Shown: one piece after another, positions 1 to 8,341 of the stretch
Layout of the letters: the number at the start of each line of letters is the position of its first letter
Position numbering within the stretch: the stretch's first letter is position 1
Source of the DNA: Tomitella cavernea
GTDB taxonomy: Bacteria > Actinomycetota > Actinomycetes > Mycobacteriales > Mycobacteriaceae
Assembly: GCF_016599145.1 (NCBI RefSeq)
Contig: NZ_JAENKO010000046.1
Coordinates: forward strand, 1 to 36,031
Length of the DNA: 36,031 nucleotides
Direction: 5' to 3'
The notes under the pieces: generated by a model
Told to the model about the DNA's origin: nothing
Databases searched by the model: none
Seen by the model: only the letters and a program-made list of their open reading frames with translations
Program-made: the position numbers and the translations under genes

Positions 1-669
1 AGGGCCGCCGCCAACCGGGTCGAGGGCCGTGCACGCGGCGGCGCCGCGGCCGCGGCGCCGGCGGCGCTGCAGCGCATCGAACGATGGGCGGGCGCGGGGG
101 AGCAGGCGCCGCACGTGCAGCCGGGCGCGCCGTTCCACGACTCCTACGACACCCTCGTGTACCTGTGCGGCCGGTACTTCGACAGGATTCGGCGTTCGGA
201 GGCTTGGAATTCAGAGGCGTTCGCGGTGCACCGGGGCCGGGTGGACCTCGCACGGGAGCTCGTGGAGCTCGCGCGGGACTCCGCGGAGCTCCAGAGCCTG
301 GCCGGCGAGCTGGCGGCGGCCCGGTCCGCGGCCTCAGGCGGGCGTGCCCTCGGGGAGATCGACGCGCGCTCGCGGGCCCTGCGGCCGGTCTGGGACAGGC
401 TTGTCGAAAGGCTCGTGTCCTTCGACCGCATCGCGGAGGCGATGGAGCGGCTCGACGCGGGGCTGCGCGCGGAGAACGCCGCGCAGCGTGCCGAATCGTT
501 GGACGACCGCATAGACGGTCTCGTCGGCCGCACCGGCGGGCGGATGCTGCTCACCGAAGACCTGCATCGGCTCGGCGAGGAAGCGGACTCCGGCGACTGG
601 AACGCCATCGGCTACCGCGGCCAGGTCGAGCGTGAGATCGAGGAGCTCACCGCGGCGCGCGGACGGTGA
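1..669 (+). CDS. Unrecognised protein, 3' part (5' end outside window)
   Basis: The frame is open from base 1 to the TGA at 667-669, giving 222 visible residues, so the start lies upstream. A GTG at 115 is the first in-window start codon, but coding character continues before it (an alanine-rich stretch, then a tryptophan-containing helix). The visible part is soluble and rich in Arg, Glu, Ala and Leu. Long predicted helices, possibly coiled coil, run across roughly residues 70-150 of the visible part, followed by a short charged tail. I see no signal peptide, membrane segment or family motif. It lies 89 bp upstream of uvrB on the same strand. In mycobacteria coaE and unnamed proteins occupy the region before uvrB, but this does not look like CoaE. 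I cannot assign a function; that it is a real gene is fairly sure. Confidence 0.7.
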   Translation, partial: RAAANRVEGRARGGAAAAAPAALQRIERWAGAGEQAPHVQPGAPFHDSYDTLVYLCGRYFDRIRRSEAWNSEAFAVHRGRVDLARELVELARDSAELQSLAGELAAARSAASGGRALGEIDARSRALRPVWDRLVERLVSFDRIAEAMERLDAGLRAENAAQRAESLDDRIDGLVGRTGGRMLLTEDLHRLGEEADSGDWNAIGYRGQVEREIEELTAARGR

Positions 670-696
670 TAACCCCGATACTCCCGATGCGCGCGG

Positions 697-718
697 CCTG
701 CGCTCGGCGGCGCGCAGG
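697..718 (+). terminator. Hairpin after the first gene, weak terminator candidate
   Basis: CCTGCGC (697-703) pairs perfectly with GCGCAGG (712-718) across an 8-nt loop, 28 bp after the stop codon. There is no U tract, as is common for actinobacterial terminator-like hairpins, so termination is an inference. Confidence 0.3.
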
Positions 719-746
719 ACCCGGCGAGTTTGTCGGACCCGACGGT

Positions 747-752
747 TAGCCT
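747..752 (+). promoter_or_regulatory. Candidate -10 of a leaderless uvrB promoter
   Basis: TAGCCT fits the actinobacterial TANNNT -10 pattern and ends 6 nt before the uvrB ATG. Transcription would then start at or next to the A of ATG. No Shine-Dalgarno sequence precedes the ATG, which fits leaderless translation. No good -35 hexamer lies at normal spacing, and I see no LexA box. Confidence 0.45.
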
Positions 753-758
753 GGGTGC

Positions 759-2921
759 ATGGCATTCGCGTCGGAACATCCCGTAGTCGCGCAGTCGGAG
801 TTTCGTCCCATCGGGTCGATCGAGCGAGCCGACGGCCGATTCGAGGTCGTCAGCGAGTACACGCCCTCCGGCGACCAGCCGAAGGCCATCTCCGAGCTCG
901 CCGGGCGGCTGGACGGCGGGGAGCGCGACGTCGTTCTGCTCGGCGCCACCGGCACGGGCAAGTCCGCCACCGCGGCCTGGCTTATCGAGAAGGTGCAGCG
1001 GCCCACGCTGGTCATGGCGCCCAACAAGACTCTCGCCGCGCAACTGGCCAACGAACTGCGCGAGATGCTCCCGCACAACGCGGTGGAGTACTTCGTCTCG
1101 TACTACGACTACTACCAGCCGGAGGCGTACATCGCGCAGACGGACACCTACATCGAGAAGGATTCGTCCATCAACGACGATGTCGAGCGCCTGCGCCACT
1201 CGGCCACGTCGAGCCTGCTCTCGCGCCGCGACGTCGTCGTGGTCGCATCGGTGTCCTGCATTTACGGCTTGGGCACGCCGCAGTCCTACCTGGACCGCTC
1301 CGTCCCGCTGGAGGTGGGCGTGGAGGTGCCGCGCGACCAGCTGCTGCGGCTGCTCGTGGACGTGCAGTACACGCGCAACGACATGGCGTTCACGCGCGGG
1401 TCGTTCCGAGTCAAGGGCGACACGGTCGACATCATTCCCGCCTACGAGGAGCTGGCGGTGCGCATCGAGTTCTTCGGCGACGAGATCGACGCGCTCTACT
1501 ACCTCAACCCGCTCACCGGCGAGGCGGTGAAGAAGGTCGACGCACTGCGGATCTTCCCCGCCACGCACTACGTGGCCGGCCCGGAGCGCATGGAGCGGGC
1601 GGTGCGCGACATCGAGGGCGAGCTCGACCAGCGGCTGGCGGACCTGGATAACCGCGGCAAGCTGCTCGAGGCGCAGCGGCTGCGGATGCGCACCAACTAC
1701 GACCTCGAGATGATCCGGCAAGTCGGGTTCTGCTCCGGCATCGAGAACTACTCGCGGCACATCGACGGGCGCCCGGCCGGCTCGGCACCCGCGACGCTGC
1801 TCGACTACTTCCCCGAAGACTTCCTGCTGGTGATCGACGAGTCGCACGTCACCGTGCCGCAGATCGGCGCGATGTACGAGGGTGACATGTCCCGCAAACG
1901 CAACCTGGTGGATTTCGGGTTCCGCTTGCCGTCGGCCACCGACAACCGGCCGCTGACCTGGGATGAGTTCACAGACAGGGTGGGGCAGACGGTGTACATG
2001 TCGGCCACCCCGGGCGACTACGAGATGGGCCGCACCGGCGGCGAGTTCGTCGAACAGGTGATCCGGCCGACGGGTCTTGTGGACCCCAAGGTGGTGGTCA
2101 AGCCCACAGACGGCCAGATCGACGACCTCGTGGAGCAAGTCCGGGGACGCACGGCCCGCGACGAGCGCGTCTTGGTCACCACGCTGACCAAGAAGATGGC
2201 CGAGGACCTCACCGACTATTTGCTCGACCTCGGCATACGCGTGCGATACCTGCACTCGGACATCGACACGCTCCGTCGCGTGGAGCTGCTGCGTGAGCTC
2301 CGCCTGGGCGAGTACGACGTGCTGGTGGGCATCAATCTGCTGCGCGAGGGGCTGGACCTGCCCGAGGTTTCGCTGGTGGCGATCCTCGACGCGGACAAGG
2401 AGGGCTTCCTGCGCAGTACCCGCAGCCTCATCCAGACCATCGGGCGTGCGGCACGCAACGTCTCCGGCGAGGTCCATATGTATGCGGACCGCATCACCGA
2501 TTCGATGGCGCAGGCCATCGAGGAGACCGAGCGTCGCCGCGAGAAGCAGATCGACTACAACACCGAGCACGGCATCGATCCCACGCCGTTGCGCAAGCAG
2601 ATCGCGGACATCCTTGACCGCGTCTACGAAGAGGCCGACGACGTCGACCAGCTGGTGGATGTGGGCGGTTCCGGGCGCAACGCGAGCCGCGGCCGGCGCG
2701 CTCAGGGGGAGGCGGGCAGGGCGGTGAGCGCCGGCATCTACGAGGGCCGCGACACTGCGTCGATGCCGCGGGCCGAGCTGGCCGATCTCATCTCGGAGCT
2801 CACCGACCAGATGATGACGGCCGCCCGTGACCTCCAGTTCGAGCTGGCCGCACGGCTGCGCGACGAGGTCGGAGAACTCAAGAAGGAACTGCGCGGAATG
2901 GACGAGGCCGGCATCAGCTGA
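759..2921 (+). CDS. uvrB: Excinuclease ABC subunit B
   Basis: UvrB is the damage-verifying helicase-like subunit of nucleotide excision repair: UvrA2 loads it on damaged DNA and UvrC then incises. The 720-residue length fits the family. Walker A is GATGTGKS at about residues 62-69. The beta-hairpin region is rich in tyrosines ([10 protein letters not shown]), the helicase motif II is DESH at 360-363, and helicase motifs V/VI read [12 protein letters not shown] and [11 protein letters not shown]-terminal UVR motif (about residues 680-715, [16 protein letters not shown]) is the UvrC/UvrA contact. Start: the ATG at 759 has no ribosome-binding site but sits just after a -10-like TAGCCT, so a leaderless mRNA is likely. 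uvrA lies 5.5 kb downstream on the same strand with its own promoter. Identification is secure. Confidence 0.98.
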   Translation: MAFASEHPVVAQSEFRPIGSIERADGRFEVVSEYTPSGDQPKAISELAGRLDGGERDVVLLGATGTGKSATAAWLIEKVQRPTLVMAPNKTLAAQLANELREMLPHNAVEYFVSYYDYYQPEAYIAQTDTYIEKDSSINDDVERLRHSATSSLLSRRDVVVVASVSCIYGLGTPQSYLDRSVPLEVGVEVPRDQLLRLLVDVQYTRNDMAFTRGSFRVKGDTVDIIPAYEELAVRIEFFGDEIDALYYLNPLTGEAVKKVDALRIFPATHYVAGPERMERAVRDIEGELDQRLADLDNRGKLLEAQRLRMRTNYDLEMIRQVGFCSGIENYSRHIDGRPAGSAPATLLDYFPEDFLLVIDESHVTVPQIGAMYEGDMSRKRNLVDFGFRLPSATDNRPLTWDEFTDRVGQTVYMSATPGDYEMGRTGGEFVEQVIRPTGLVDPKVVVKPTDGQIDDLVEQVRGRTARDERVLVTTLTKKMAEDLTDYLLDLGIRVRYLHSDIDTLRRVELLRELRLGEYDVLVGINLLREGLDLPEVSLVAILDADKEGFLRSTRSLIQTIGRAARNVSGEVHMYADRITDSMAQAIEETERRREKQIDYNTEHGIDPTPLRKQIADILDRVYEEADDVDQLVDVGGSGRNASRGRRAQGEAGRAVSAGIYEGRDTASMPRAELADLISELTDQMMTAARDLQFELAARLRDEVGELKKELRGMDEAGIS

Positions 2922-2924
2922 GAC

Positions 2925-2937
2925 CCGCCGTAGGCGG
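2925..2937 (+). terminator. Short hairpin just after uvrB
   Basis: CCGCC (2925-2929) and GGCGG (2933-2937) flank a 3-nt loop, starting 4 bp past the uvrB stop. With only 5 bp and no U tract it is weak evidence for termination. Confidence 0.2.
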
Positions 2938-3139
2938 TGCCACGCAAAAGTATGTGTGGACGGCCGACTGACGATAAGGTCACCTGGGGACGCGGGACGC
3001 CGCGGCGCGGCGATCAGGCCGTGCTGCGGGGGAACCGCACACGCGGTGGTCGAACGGGCGGCCGTCGCATCAGGAACCGCCGGGCACGGGACCGGCGCGG
3101 CGCATGCCGCGGGACCGCCGCCCCGACATGGAGGAACGC

Positions 3140-3589
3140 ATGAGCGAATACACGACCGTCGTGGTGGGGACCGACGGGTCGGAATCGTCCCTGAAGGCAG
3201 TGCAGCGCGCCGCGAGTATCGCCGGGTCGACGGCCAAGCTCGTCATCGCCTGTGCATATTTCCCGTCGGACCCGCGCAGTGTGGAGTCGGCCTCCGACCA
3301 GCTCCGCGAGGACGCCTACCAGGTACATGGAGCAGCCCCGACCTACGAGATCCTGCGCACCGCCAACGAACGGGCGCGTGGGGCGGGTGCGACGAACATC
3401 GAGGAGCGTTCCATCGTCGGGCCGCCGGTGGAATCGCTGCTGAAGCTGACCAACGACGTGTCTGCAGACCTGCTGGTGGTCGGCAACCGCGGGTTGAACA
3501 CGATCACCGGCCGGCTGCTCGGGTCGGTGCCCTCGGACGCGGCACGCAAGGCGCACTGCGACGTCCTCATCGTGCACACCGTGCGCTGA
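3140..3589 (+). CDS. Universal stress protein, single UspA domain
   Basis: This is a 149-residue single-domain Usp with the nucleotide-binding alpha/beta fold. It starts with the typical strand and loop VVVGTDGSESS and ends with the ATP-binding signature G-2X-G-9X-G-S, seen here as GNRGLNTITGRLLGS (about residues 115-129). ATP binding is therefore likely. The ATG at 3140 is chosen because GGAGG (3130-3134) lies 5 nt upstream; a longer reading from 3104 lacks such a site. Position between uvrB and a metallo-beta-lactamase next to uvrA matches M. tuberculosis Rv1636 (TB15.3), a cAMP-binding Usp, so orthology is likely. That this copy binds cAMP is inference. The 218 bp before it contains a TAAGGT -10-like element (2975-2980) without a clear -35. 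Confidence 0.92.
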   Translation: MSEYTTVVVGTDGSESSLKAVQRAASIAGSTAKLVIACAYFPSDPRSVESASDQLREDAYQVHGAAPTYEILRTANERARGAGATNIEERSIVGPPVESLLKLTNDVSADLLVVGNRGLNTITGRLLGSVPSDAARKAHCDVLIVHTVR

Positions 3590-3614
3590 CTGCGGACGGG
3601 AAGAGCGGGCTTGT

Positions 3615-3633
3615 GGCCGCCCGCCGGGCGGCC
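3615..3633. terminator. Bidirectional hairpin between convergent usp and lipoprotein genes
   Basis: GGCCGCCC (3615-3622) and GGGCGGCC (3626-3633) form a perfect 8-bp stem with a 3-nt loop. It lies between the usp stop (3589) and the lipoprotein stop (3657), where genes on opposite strands converge. This is the expected place for a shared terminator. No U tract is present on either strand. Confidence 0.55.
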
Positions 3634-3656
3634 TCCGCTGATTCCGCCGCGCCGAT

Positions 3657-4130
3657 TCAGCAGCCGGCCTGCCGTGCGGAATCTATGAACGAGGCGGCGA
3701 GCTGGTCTTCGTTCATCGCGTCGTCCACCAGCGACTGTGCGTAGCGGAGCACAGGGCCCAGGTGTCCCCGGATCTCCGCATCCGGCATGCCCGCGGTGAC
3801 TTGGGCACAGATCCCGCGTGCCAATTGCGCGAGCGTCGCGGCGTCGCCCATCTCCGCGGCGGGCACGCCGCGGTCGGTGAGGGCGCGCGTGAAGTCTGCT
3901 GCCGGTGCGGCCATCGTCCGGCCCGTCTCCCGGGCGGCTGGGTGCTGCGCGGCCGCGGCCGTCGCCGCGGTCGCAGGCGTGGTCGGTGACGTTGCGGCGG
4001 CGGCCCCCGCGTCGCCGCCCGATGTGCACGCGGCCAGGAGCGCCACCGCGGGGACGAGCGCCACCGCGGGGACGAGCGCCACTGCGGGGAGCAATGCACG
4101 AGCCCCGGCCGCCGTGCGTCTACCCGTCAC
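3657..4130 (-). CDS. Small secreted lipoprotein, DUF732-like
   Basis: The 157-residue protein has a basic N-terminus, a hydrophobic core and a lipobox ending LLAAC with the acceptor cysteine at residue 35, so it should be exported and lipidated. An Ala/Thr-rich linker follows (about residues 36-75). The C-terminal ~80 residues (FTRALTDRGVPA... to a final cysteine) resemble the small DUF732 domain of mycobacterial exported proteins; I assign it by look only. A pair of cysteines (in GICAQ and the last residue) could form a disulfide. The GTG start at 4130 overlaps the helR stop as GTGA, so translation is probably coupled to helR. The signal peptide is built from three 18-bp repeats (4040-4093). 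Molecular role unknown. Confidence 0.8.
   Translation of the reverse strand: MTGRRTAAGARALLPAVALVPAVALVPAVALLAACTSGGDAGAAAATSPTTPATAATAAAAQHPAARETGRTMAAPAADFTRALTDRGVPAAEMGDAATLAQLARGICAQVTAGMPDAEIRGHLGPVLRYAQSLVDDAMNEDQLAASFIDSARQAGC
4040..4093 (-). repeat. Three 18-bp tandem repeats in the lipoprotein signal peptide
   Basis: Two identical 18-bp units (4040-4057 and 4058-4075) are followed by one with three mismatches (4076-4093). On the coding strand they give PAVALV-PAVALV-PAVALL, the hydrophobic core of the signal peptide. Unit gain or loss would change core length without shifting the frame. Confidence 0.9.
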
Positions 4131-6484
4131 CGGGCGGCCCCCGCAGCGGCGCGCATCGTGTCCTGGGCTGCTGCGGAGGCCGGGGGTGCGGCGCCGTCGC
4201 CGACTGCCCGCAGCCCGGTGAGCTCATCCGGCAGCGTCCGGCTGTGCACTACGGCCAGGCGCTGGGTCGCGCGCGTCAACGCGACGTACAGGTCGGCGCG
4301 GCCGCGCTCGGACCCGGCGATGATCGCGTCCGGTTCGACGACGATAACGGAATCGAACTCGAGGCCCTTGACGTACGCCACGGGCATCACCTCGACGCGC
4401 TCGCCGCCGAGGTGTCGCAGGCGGTCGACCAGGTCCGGCGGGCACAGCACTGCCGCGGTGCCGACAAGGGGCAGTGCGGCGACGACGGCGGCGACGGACT
4501 CGTCGATCCGCTCCGCCTCGGTGGCGATGCTCTCCGGGGCATGCCCCGAATCACGCACGGACACCGGTGGAGTCTGATCGGGGTCGATGGCGGCGAGCAG
4601 CGGGGCCGCCACTGCCATGATCTCCCCGGGCGTCCGGTAGTTGACGGTGAGCTCGGCCAGGCGCCAGCGTTGCGCAACGTACGGCGAGAGCATGTCGTCC
4701 CACGCGGCGGCGCCGTCGACGGCGCCCGTCTGCGCGGTGTCGCCCACCACCGTCATCCAGCGGTTGGGCGAGCGGCGCATGAGCATGCGCCACGCCATGG
4801 GGGACAACTCCTGCGCCTCGTCCACGATCACGTGGCCGAAGGCCCAGGTCCGGTCCTCCGCCGCACGCTCGGCGGCGGTGCGGCTCTCCGCGGTGTCGTG
4901 GCGGCGGGCCAGCTCGCCGGCGTCGATCAGGTCGTAGGCCATGAGGATCTCGGGATCCAACTCGTCCTCGAGGTCCTGGGGGGCGGAGCCGGTGAGGATG
5001 TCGAGCGCCCCCTGCGCGTCGGCGATCTGCCTGCGCCACCGGGAGCGTTCGCGCTCGTGCTCGGCGGAATCGTCGACGCCGAGCAGCTCCGCCAGTTCGT
5101 CCAGCAGCGGCGCGTCGGCGTCGCTGAACCCGGACGCGGCCGGGCGCACCACGGCCGCGACCTGCTCGTCGTCGAGAGCGGGGGCCGCAGAACGGAGCCG
5201 GTCCTCGGAGGCGAACAGGTCCGTGAGCACCTGCTGCGGGGTGAGCTCCGGGAACAGCGCGTCGATCTCGGCGCGCACAGCCTCGTCCTGGCGCAGGTCG
5301 CGCCGGATGTCGGCCAGGTCCGCGGTACTGAGCAGGTTCGAGCCGTCGACGACGCTGGTGCCGATGGCCTCTGCCAGCTGATCGGCCAGCGCGTCGATGA
5401 CCATCGACCGGAACAGCGGACGTGCCAAGTTGTGCGGGCGCCGGGATGAACGCGCACGTCCCCGGGCCTTCGTGCACGTCTTCCTGTCGATGCGCAGAGG
5501 GTAGCCGTCGAACCGCACGATGACCGGTTCGTCGGGCACGGTCTGGCGGTCGCGGACGGCCTTCTTGAGCACGGCGATCACGTCGAGCGAGCCCTTCACC
5601 GCAGCGGCGGTGCGATCATCGGCCGTGGAGGCTGTGACCCCGGGGTACAGGTCGCCGATGGTGGACAGCAGCACGCCGGTCTCGCCCAGCGAGGGCAGCA
5701 CGCGGGCGATGTACTCGAGGAAAGTCGGGTTGGGCCCGATCACGAGCACGCCGCTGCGTGCGAGCTGTTTGCGGTGCGTGTAGAGCAGGTAGGCGGCCCG
5801 GTGCAGGGCCACTGCGGTCTTGCCGGTGCCGGGGCCGCCCTGGACGACGAGGACTCCGCGATGGCCGGACCGGATGATCGTGTCCTGCTCGCCCTGGATC
5901 GTCTCGACGATGTCGGACATCCGTCCGGTCCGCGCCTGCCCGAGGGCAGCCAGAAGCGCCTCCTCGCCGGCGACTCCGGCCGACGCCGCATCTCCGGCGG
6001 CGGCCGGTGCGGTGTCGCAGTCGCCGCTGAGGTGCTCGTCGCTGAGCCCGGTGACGCGGCGGTTGCGGGTGCGCAGATGCCGACGGCGCGCCACCCGGTC
6101 CGGGGACAGCGCGGTGGCCAGGTAGAACGGGCGGGCCAGCGGCGCGCGCCAATCCAGAAGCAGTGGGGTGGCGTAGTCGTCCTCGTCGCGGATGCCGATC
6201 CTGCCGACGTGCCGGGTCTCGCCGTCGTCCATGTCGAGGCGGCCGAAGCACAACCCGTGCTCGGCGGCGTCGTACCGGACGATGTCGTCGGTGTAGAGCT
6301 GTGTATAAGACTCGCGTTCCGAGCGGGCCTGGGGGGTGCCGCCGCTCTCGAGGAGCACCCGACTCAAACGTTCACGCGTGTAGCCGCGCAGTCGGTCCAG
6401 CCGGGTGTACATGGCGTCGAGCGCGCGCTGCTCCCGCGTGATTTCGGCGGACACCGGGGGTTCTGCAGGTGCATTGTCGGACAA
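4127..6484 (-). CDS. helR: RNA polymerase recycling ATPase, HelD/HelR family
   Basis: This is a UvrD/Rep-like superfamily 1 ATPase of the HelD group, which binds RNA polymerase rather than unwinding DNA and releases stalled complexes. Seen in order: an N-terminal charged helical segment (about residues 12-45, the arm that enters the RNA polymerase channel in known HelD), a beta-rich stretch (FGRLDMDDGETRHVGRIGI), Walker A GGPGTGKT with Lys222, Walker B/DEAQ in VIVDEAQELSP, then AYVKGLEFDSVIVVEPD and LYVALTRATQRLAVVH. In Streptomyces and Mycobacterium abscessus, HelR relatives give rifamycin tolerance. Start: TTG at 6484 with AGGAGAG (6497-6503) 12 nt upstream, giving 785 residues; GTG at 6454 is an alternative. 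The stop overlaps the lipoprotein start. Family is sure, the HelR subtype likely. Confidence 0.88.
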   Translation of the reverse strand: MSDNAPAEPPVSAEITREQRALDAMYTRLDRLRGYTRERLSRVLLESGGTPQARSERESYTQLYTDDIVRYDAAEHGLCFGRLDMDDGETRHVGRIGIRDEDDYATPLLLDWRAPLARPFYLATALSPDRVARRRHLRTRNRRVTGLSDEHLSGDCDTAPAAAGDAASAGVAGEEALLAALGQARTGRMSDIVETIQGEQDTIIRSGHRGVLVVQGGPGTGKTAVALHRAAYLLYTHRKQLARSGVLVIGPNPTFLEYIARVLPSLGETGVLLSTIGDLYPGVTASTADDRTAAAVKGSLDVIAVLKKAVRDRQTVPDEPVIVRFDGYPLRIDRKTCTKARGRARSSRRPHNLARPLFRSMVIDALADQLAEAIGTSVVDGSNLLSTADLADIRRDLRQDEAVRAEIDALFPELTPQQVLTDLFASEDRLRSAAPALDDEQVAAVVRPAASGFSDADAPLLDELAELLGVDDSAEHERERSRWRRQIADAQGALDILTGSAPQDLEDELDPEILMAYDLIDAGELARRHDTAESRTAAERAAEDRTWAFGHVIVDEAQELSPMAWRMLMRRSPNRWMTVVGDTAQTGAVDGAAAWDDMLSPYVAQRWRLAELTVNYRTPGEIMAVAAPLLAAIDPDQTPPVSVRDSGHAPESIATEAERIDESVAAVVAALPLVGTAAVLCPPDLVDRLRHLGGERVEVMPVAYVKGLEFDSVIVVEPDAIIAGSERGRADLYVALTRATQRLAVVHSRTLPDELTGLRAVGDGAAPPASAAAQDTMRAAAGAAR

Positions 6485-6570
6485 GGCGGGGGTGCACTCT
6501 CCTGACGGGCGGATACTGGGGCCGAAACGCACGCGCGGCCGACGGGCCGGGCACTGGACGGCGACACGCC

Positions 6571-6576
6571 AGTCTA
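6571..6576 (-). promoter_or_regulatory. Candidate -10 upstream of helR
   Basis: On the minus strand this reads TAGACT, a good TANNNT -10, about 87 nt before the helR TTG and just after the doxX-like stop. It would give helR and the lipoprotein their own transcript. No clear -35 and no rifamycin-associated inverted repeat is visible. Confidence 0.3.
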
Positions 6577-6591
6577 GACGAGATGCCGGGG

Positions 6592-7518
6592 TTACCTCGA
6601 CCGGCCGAGGATGCCGCTCCGCTTGACCTCGTCGGACAGACCGCCGGCCGCCCGTGCGGAGCGGCGGGCCGCCTTCTCGGCGCGTGCCTGTGCCCGGCGT
6701 CCCAGCTGCGGGGCCTCGGCCTGCGCTCGGTCGAGCCACTCGCTGCCTCTGTGGCCCGCGGCCTCGGCCCATTCCCCGGCGGCGTCCGCCCAATCTGTGC
6801 CGCGGGCCTCCGCTGCGCCGGCCAACTCGAGGCCGCGTCTGCGCGCCGTATCGGCCCACCCCGCGCCGCGGTGCAGTGCGGAGTCCGCCCACTGGGAGCC
6901 CAGGTGTCCGGCGGAGCCCGCGGCATCGGCGACCTCGCCGCCCCACCGTCTTGCCGTATCCGCCCACTCCGCCCCGCGTTGGGCAGCGGCCTCGGTGAGT
7001 TCGGCGCCATGGCGCGAGGCGGCTTCCGCGCGGTCGTCCGGACGTGCGGTGACGACGGCCTCTTGCACCTTGTGGGCTGCACGTCGAGCGCGCCAGCCGA
7101 GCGACGGCCTGCCCTCGGTGTCGACGGCGGCCAGCAGCAGTCCGCCGGTCAGGCCCAGGTTCTTGAGGAACTGGACCATCTGCGTCTTGCGCTGGGCGGG
7201 GTCGGTCTCGTTCCAGAAGTCGTGGCCGATCAGGGTGGTCGGCGCCATGGAACCGGCGAGGGTGCCGGCGGCGGCGCGGGGGCACTTGCCCACGGCGAGC
7301 ATGAGCCCGCCGCCGACTTGCACCATCCCGTTCGCCCGGACGAGGTTCTCGGGGGCGGATTCGAGTGCGCTGCGCACGCCGCCGGGAAGCGTGTCGCGGT
7401 AGGTGTCCGCGAAGCCTGTCACGGCGACGGCGCGTCCGGACGGGTCCCGGACCGCGTCCGCGCCCATCACCACGAAGATCGATGCGAGCATGGGCCGGGC
7501 GATTCTGCGGACGAGCAT
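6592..7518 (-). CDS. DoxX-like membrane protein with C-terminal 11-residue repeats
   Basis: A 308-residue protein in two parts. Residues 1 to about 140 look like a DoxX-type membrane domain: a first hydrophobic helix (ARPMLASIFVVMGADAV), then a glycine-rich helix (GMVQVGGGLMLAVG), another segment around APTTLIGHDFW, and a last helix NLGLTGGLLLAAVD. From about residue 165 to 280 it carries repeats of 11 residues with pattern RGxEWADxAxx, for example RGAEWADTARR and RGAGWADTARR. The tail is Arg/Ala-rich. Eleven-residue periodicity is typical of long amphipathic helices that lie on membranes or lipid. The ATG at 7518 is set by AGGAGG (7524-7529), 5 nt upstream. It lies 73 bp after the metallo-beta-lactamase gene on the same strand and may be cotranscribed with it. 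Function unknown. Confidence 0.82.
   Translation of the reverse strand: MLVRRIARPMLASIFVVMGADAVRDPSGRAVAVTGFADTYRDTLPGGVRSALESAPENLVRANGMVQVGGGLMLAVGKCPRAAAGTLAGSMAPTTLIGHDFWNETDPAQRKTQMVQFLKNLGLTGGLLLAAVDTEGRPSLGWRARRAAHKVQEAVVTARPDDRAEAASRHGAELTEAAAQRGAEWADTARRWGGEVADAAGSAGHLGSQWADSALHRGAGWADTARRRGLELAGAAEARGTDWADAAGEWAEAAGHRGSEWLDRAQAEAPQLGRRAQARAEKAARRSARAAGGLSDEVKRSGILGRSR
6695..7020 (-). repeat. Degenerate 33-bp repeats encoding 11-residue helix units
   Basis: About eight to nine units are visible in the protein, including HGAELTEAAAQ, RGAEWADTARR, WGGEVADAAGS, LGSQWADSALH, RGAGWADTARR, RGLELAGAAEA, RGTDWADAAGE and RGSEWLDRAQA. Gly at unit position 2, an acidic or polar residue at 4, Trp/Leu/Val at 5 and Ala at 6 are the conserved features. 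Boundaries are approximate. Confidence 0.75.
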
Positions 7519-7591
7519 GGCTACCTCCTGGTCCGGCGCCCCTTGTGGACGCCACTGTGCACGGCGGTGCAAAGATCGCGGTGAGTCGCGG

Positions 7592-8275
7592 TCACCAACC
7601 GCGTCCGCGCCATTCTGTCAGGTGCGGACGCTCGGCGCCGAGCGTCGTGTCGGCCCCGTGCCCCGGATATACCACCGTCGAGTCGTCGTAAACGCCGAAT
7701 ACGCGCTGCTCGAGATCGGACATCAGTGAGCCGAATTCGTCTGCTCCGCTTGTCTTCCCCGGCCCACCGGGGAAGAGGCTGTCGCCGGTGAACAGGTGCG
7801 TGGTGCCATCGGCCTTCAGCGACAGGGCGATGGACCCGGGGGTGTGGCCGCGGAGTGCGATCACCGTGAACGTCAATGCGCCGACGGTGAGTGTGTCCCC
7901 ATGCCCCACTGTGCGGTCCGGGGTCACCGGCAGCTCGGGGCCGTCCACCGCGCTGGCGGCGGTGGGCGAGGCGAATCCGGCGACGACGTCCTCGAGCGAC
8001 TGCCAATGGTCCGGGTGCCGGTGGGTGGTGACGATCAGGCTCAGCTCCGGGGCGTTCTCGTCGATGATGCGCATCAGGTGTTCGGAGTCGTTGGCCGCGT
8101 CGATGAGCACGGCGGAGCCGGTCTCGGTGCAGGTGACGAGGTAGGCATTGTTGTCCATCGGGCCCACAGAGGCCTTGATGATGGTGGCTCCGCCCAGCGT
8201 GCGGCGCTGGGGTGTTCCGCCGGGCGAGAGGGTGCCCGTGTACTCGTCGGCGATCTTCAACGGTGCGGTCGTCAT
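7592..8275 (-). CDS. Metallo-beta-lactamase-fold hydrolase, glyoxalase II-like
   Basis: A 227-residue metallohydrolase. It has the metal-binding HxHxDH motif as THRHPDHW, the following histidine in GHTPGS, the bridging aspartate in FTGDSLFPGG, and a final histidine in VYPGHG. This is the arrangement of glyoxalase II and related thioester hydrolases, so a two-metal site is expected. The N-terminus also has the family pattern (MDNNAYLVTC...VLIDAAND). The substrate cannot be read from sequence. It is divergent from uvrA, as is M. tuberculosis Rv1637c, its likely orthologue. The ATG at 8275 is chosen because a TAGCGT -10 lies 7 nt upstream, which predicts a leaderless mRNA. Confidence 0.92.
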   Translation of the reverse strand: MTTAPLKIADEYTGTLSPGGTPQRRTLGGATIIKASVGPMDNNAYLVTCTETGSAVLIDAANDSEHLMRIIDENAPELSLIVTTHRHPDHWQSLEDVVAGFASPTAASAVDGPELPVTPDRTVGHGDTLTVGALTFTVIALRGHTPGSIALSLKADGTTHLFTGDSLFPGGPGKTSGADEFGSLMSDLEQRVFGVYDDSTVVYPGHGADTTLGAERPHLTEWRGRGW

Positions 8276-8282
8276 TTCCCAC

Positions 8283-8288
8283 ACGCTA
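8283..8288 (-). promoter_or_regulatory. Candidate -10 of a leaderless metallo-beta-lactamase promoter
   Basis: Read on the minus strand this is TAGCGT, a TANNNT hexamer followed by exactly 7 nt and the ATG. No convincing -35 is visible. Confidence 0.4.
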
Positions 8289-8341
8289 CAGATTCTTCCC
8301 GCGCGCGGTCGTGCCCCCGCCGGGGTGCGTCGGGTCCCAAG

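Noticed and set aside
670-758. LexA box upstream of uvrB
   Set aside because: No TCGAAC-N4-GTTCGA-like sequence with acceptable matches in the gap.
612-2570. A 652-codon open frame antisense to uvrB, and similar long antisense frames opposite pheT (18861-21503), uvrA and others
   Set aside because: High GC at third positions removes stop codons from antisense frames. The translations are Arg/His/Val-rich with no domain pattern, and the sense frames are clear known genes.
2938-3139. Small gene between uvrB and usp (short frame from 2937 running to 3143)
   Set aside because: The translation is Arg/Gly-rich with no conserved feature, has no ribosome-binding site and overlaps the usp start.
6485-6600. 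Rifamycin-associated element upstream of helR
   Set aside because: I looked for the GGGGCTTGC-type inverted repeat in the gap and 5' region and did not see it; only a -10-like TAGACT is present.
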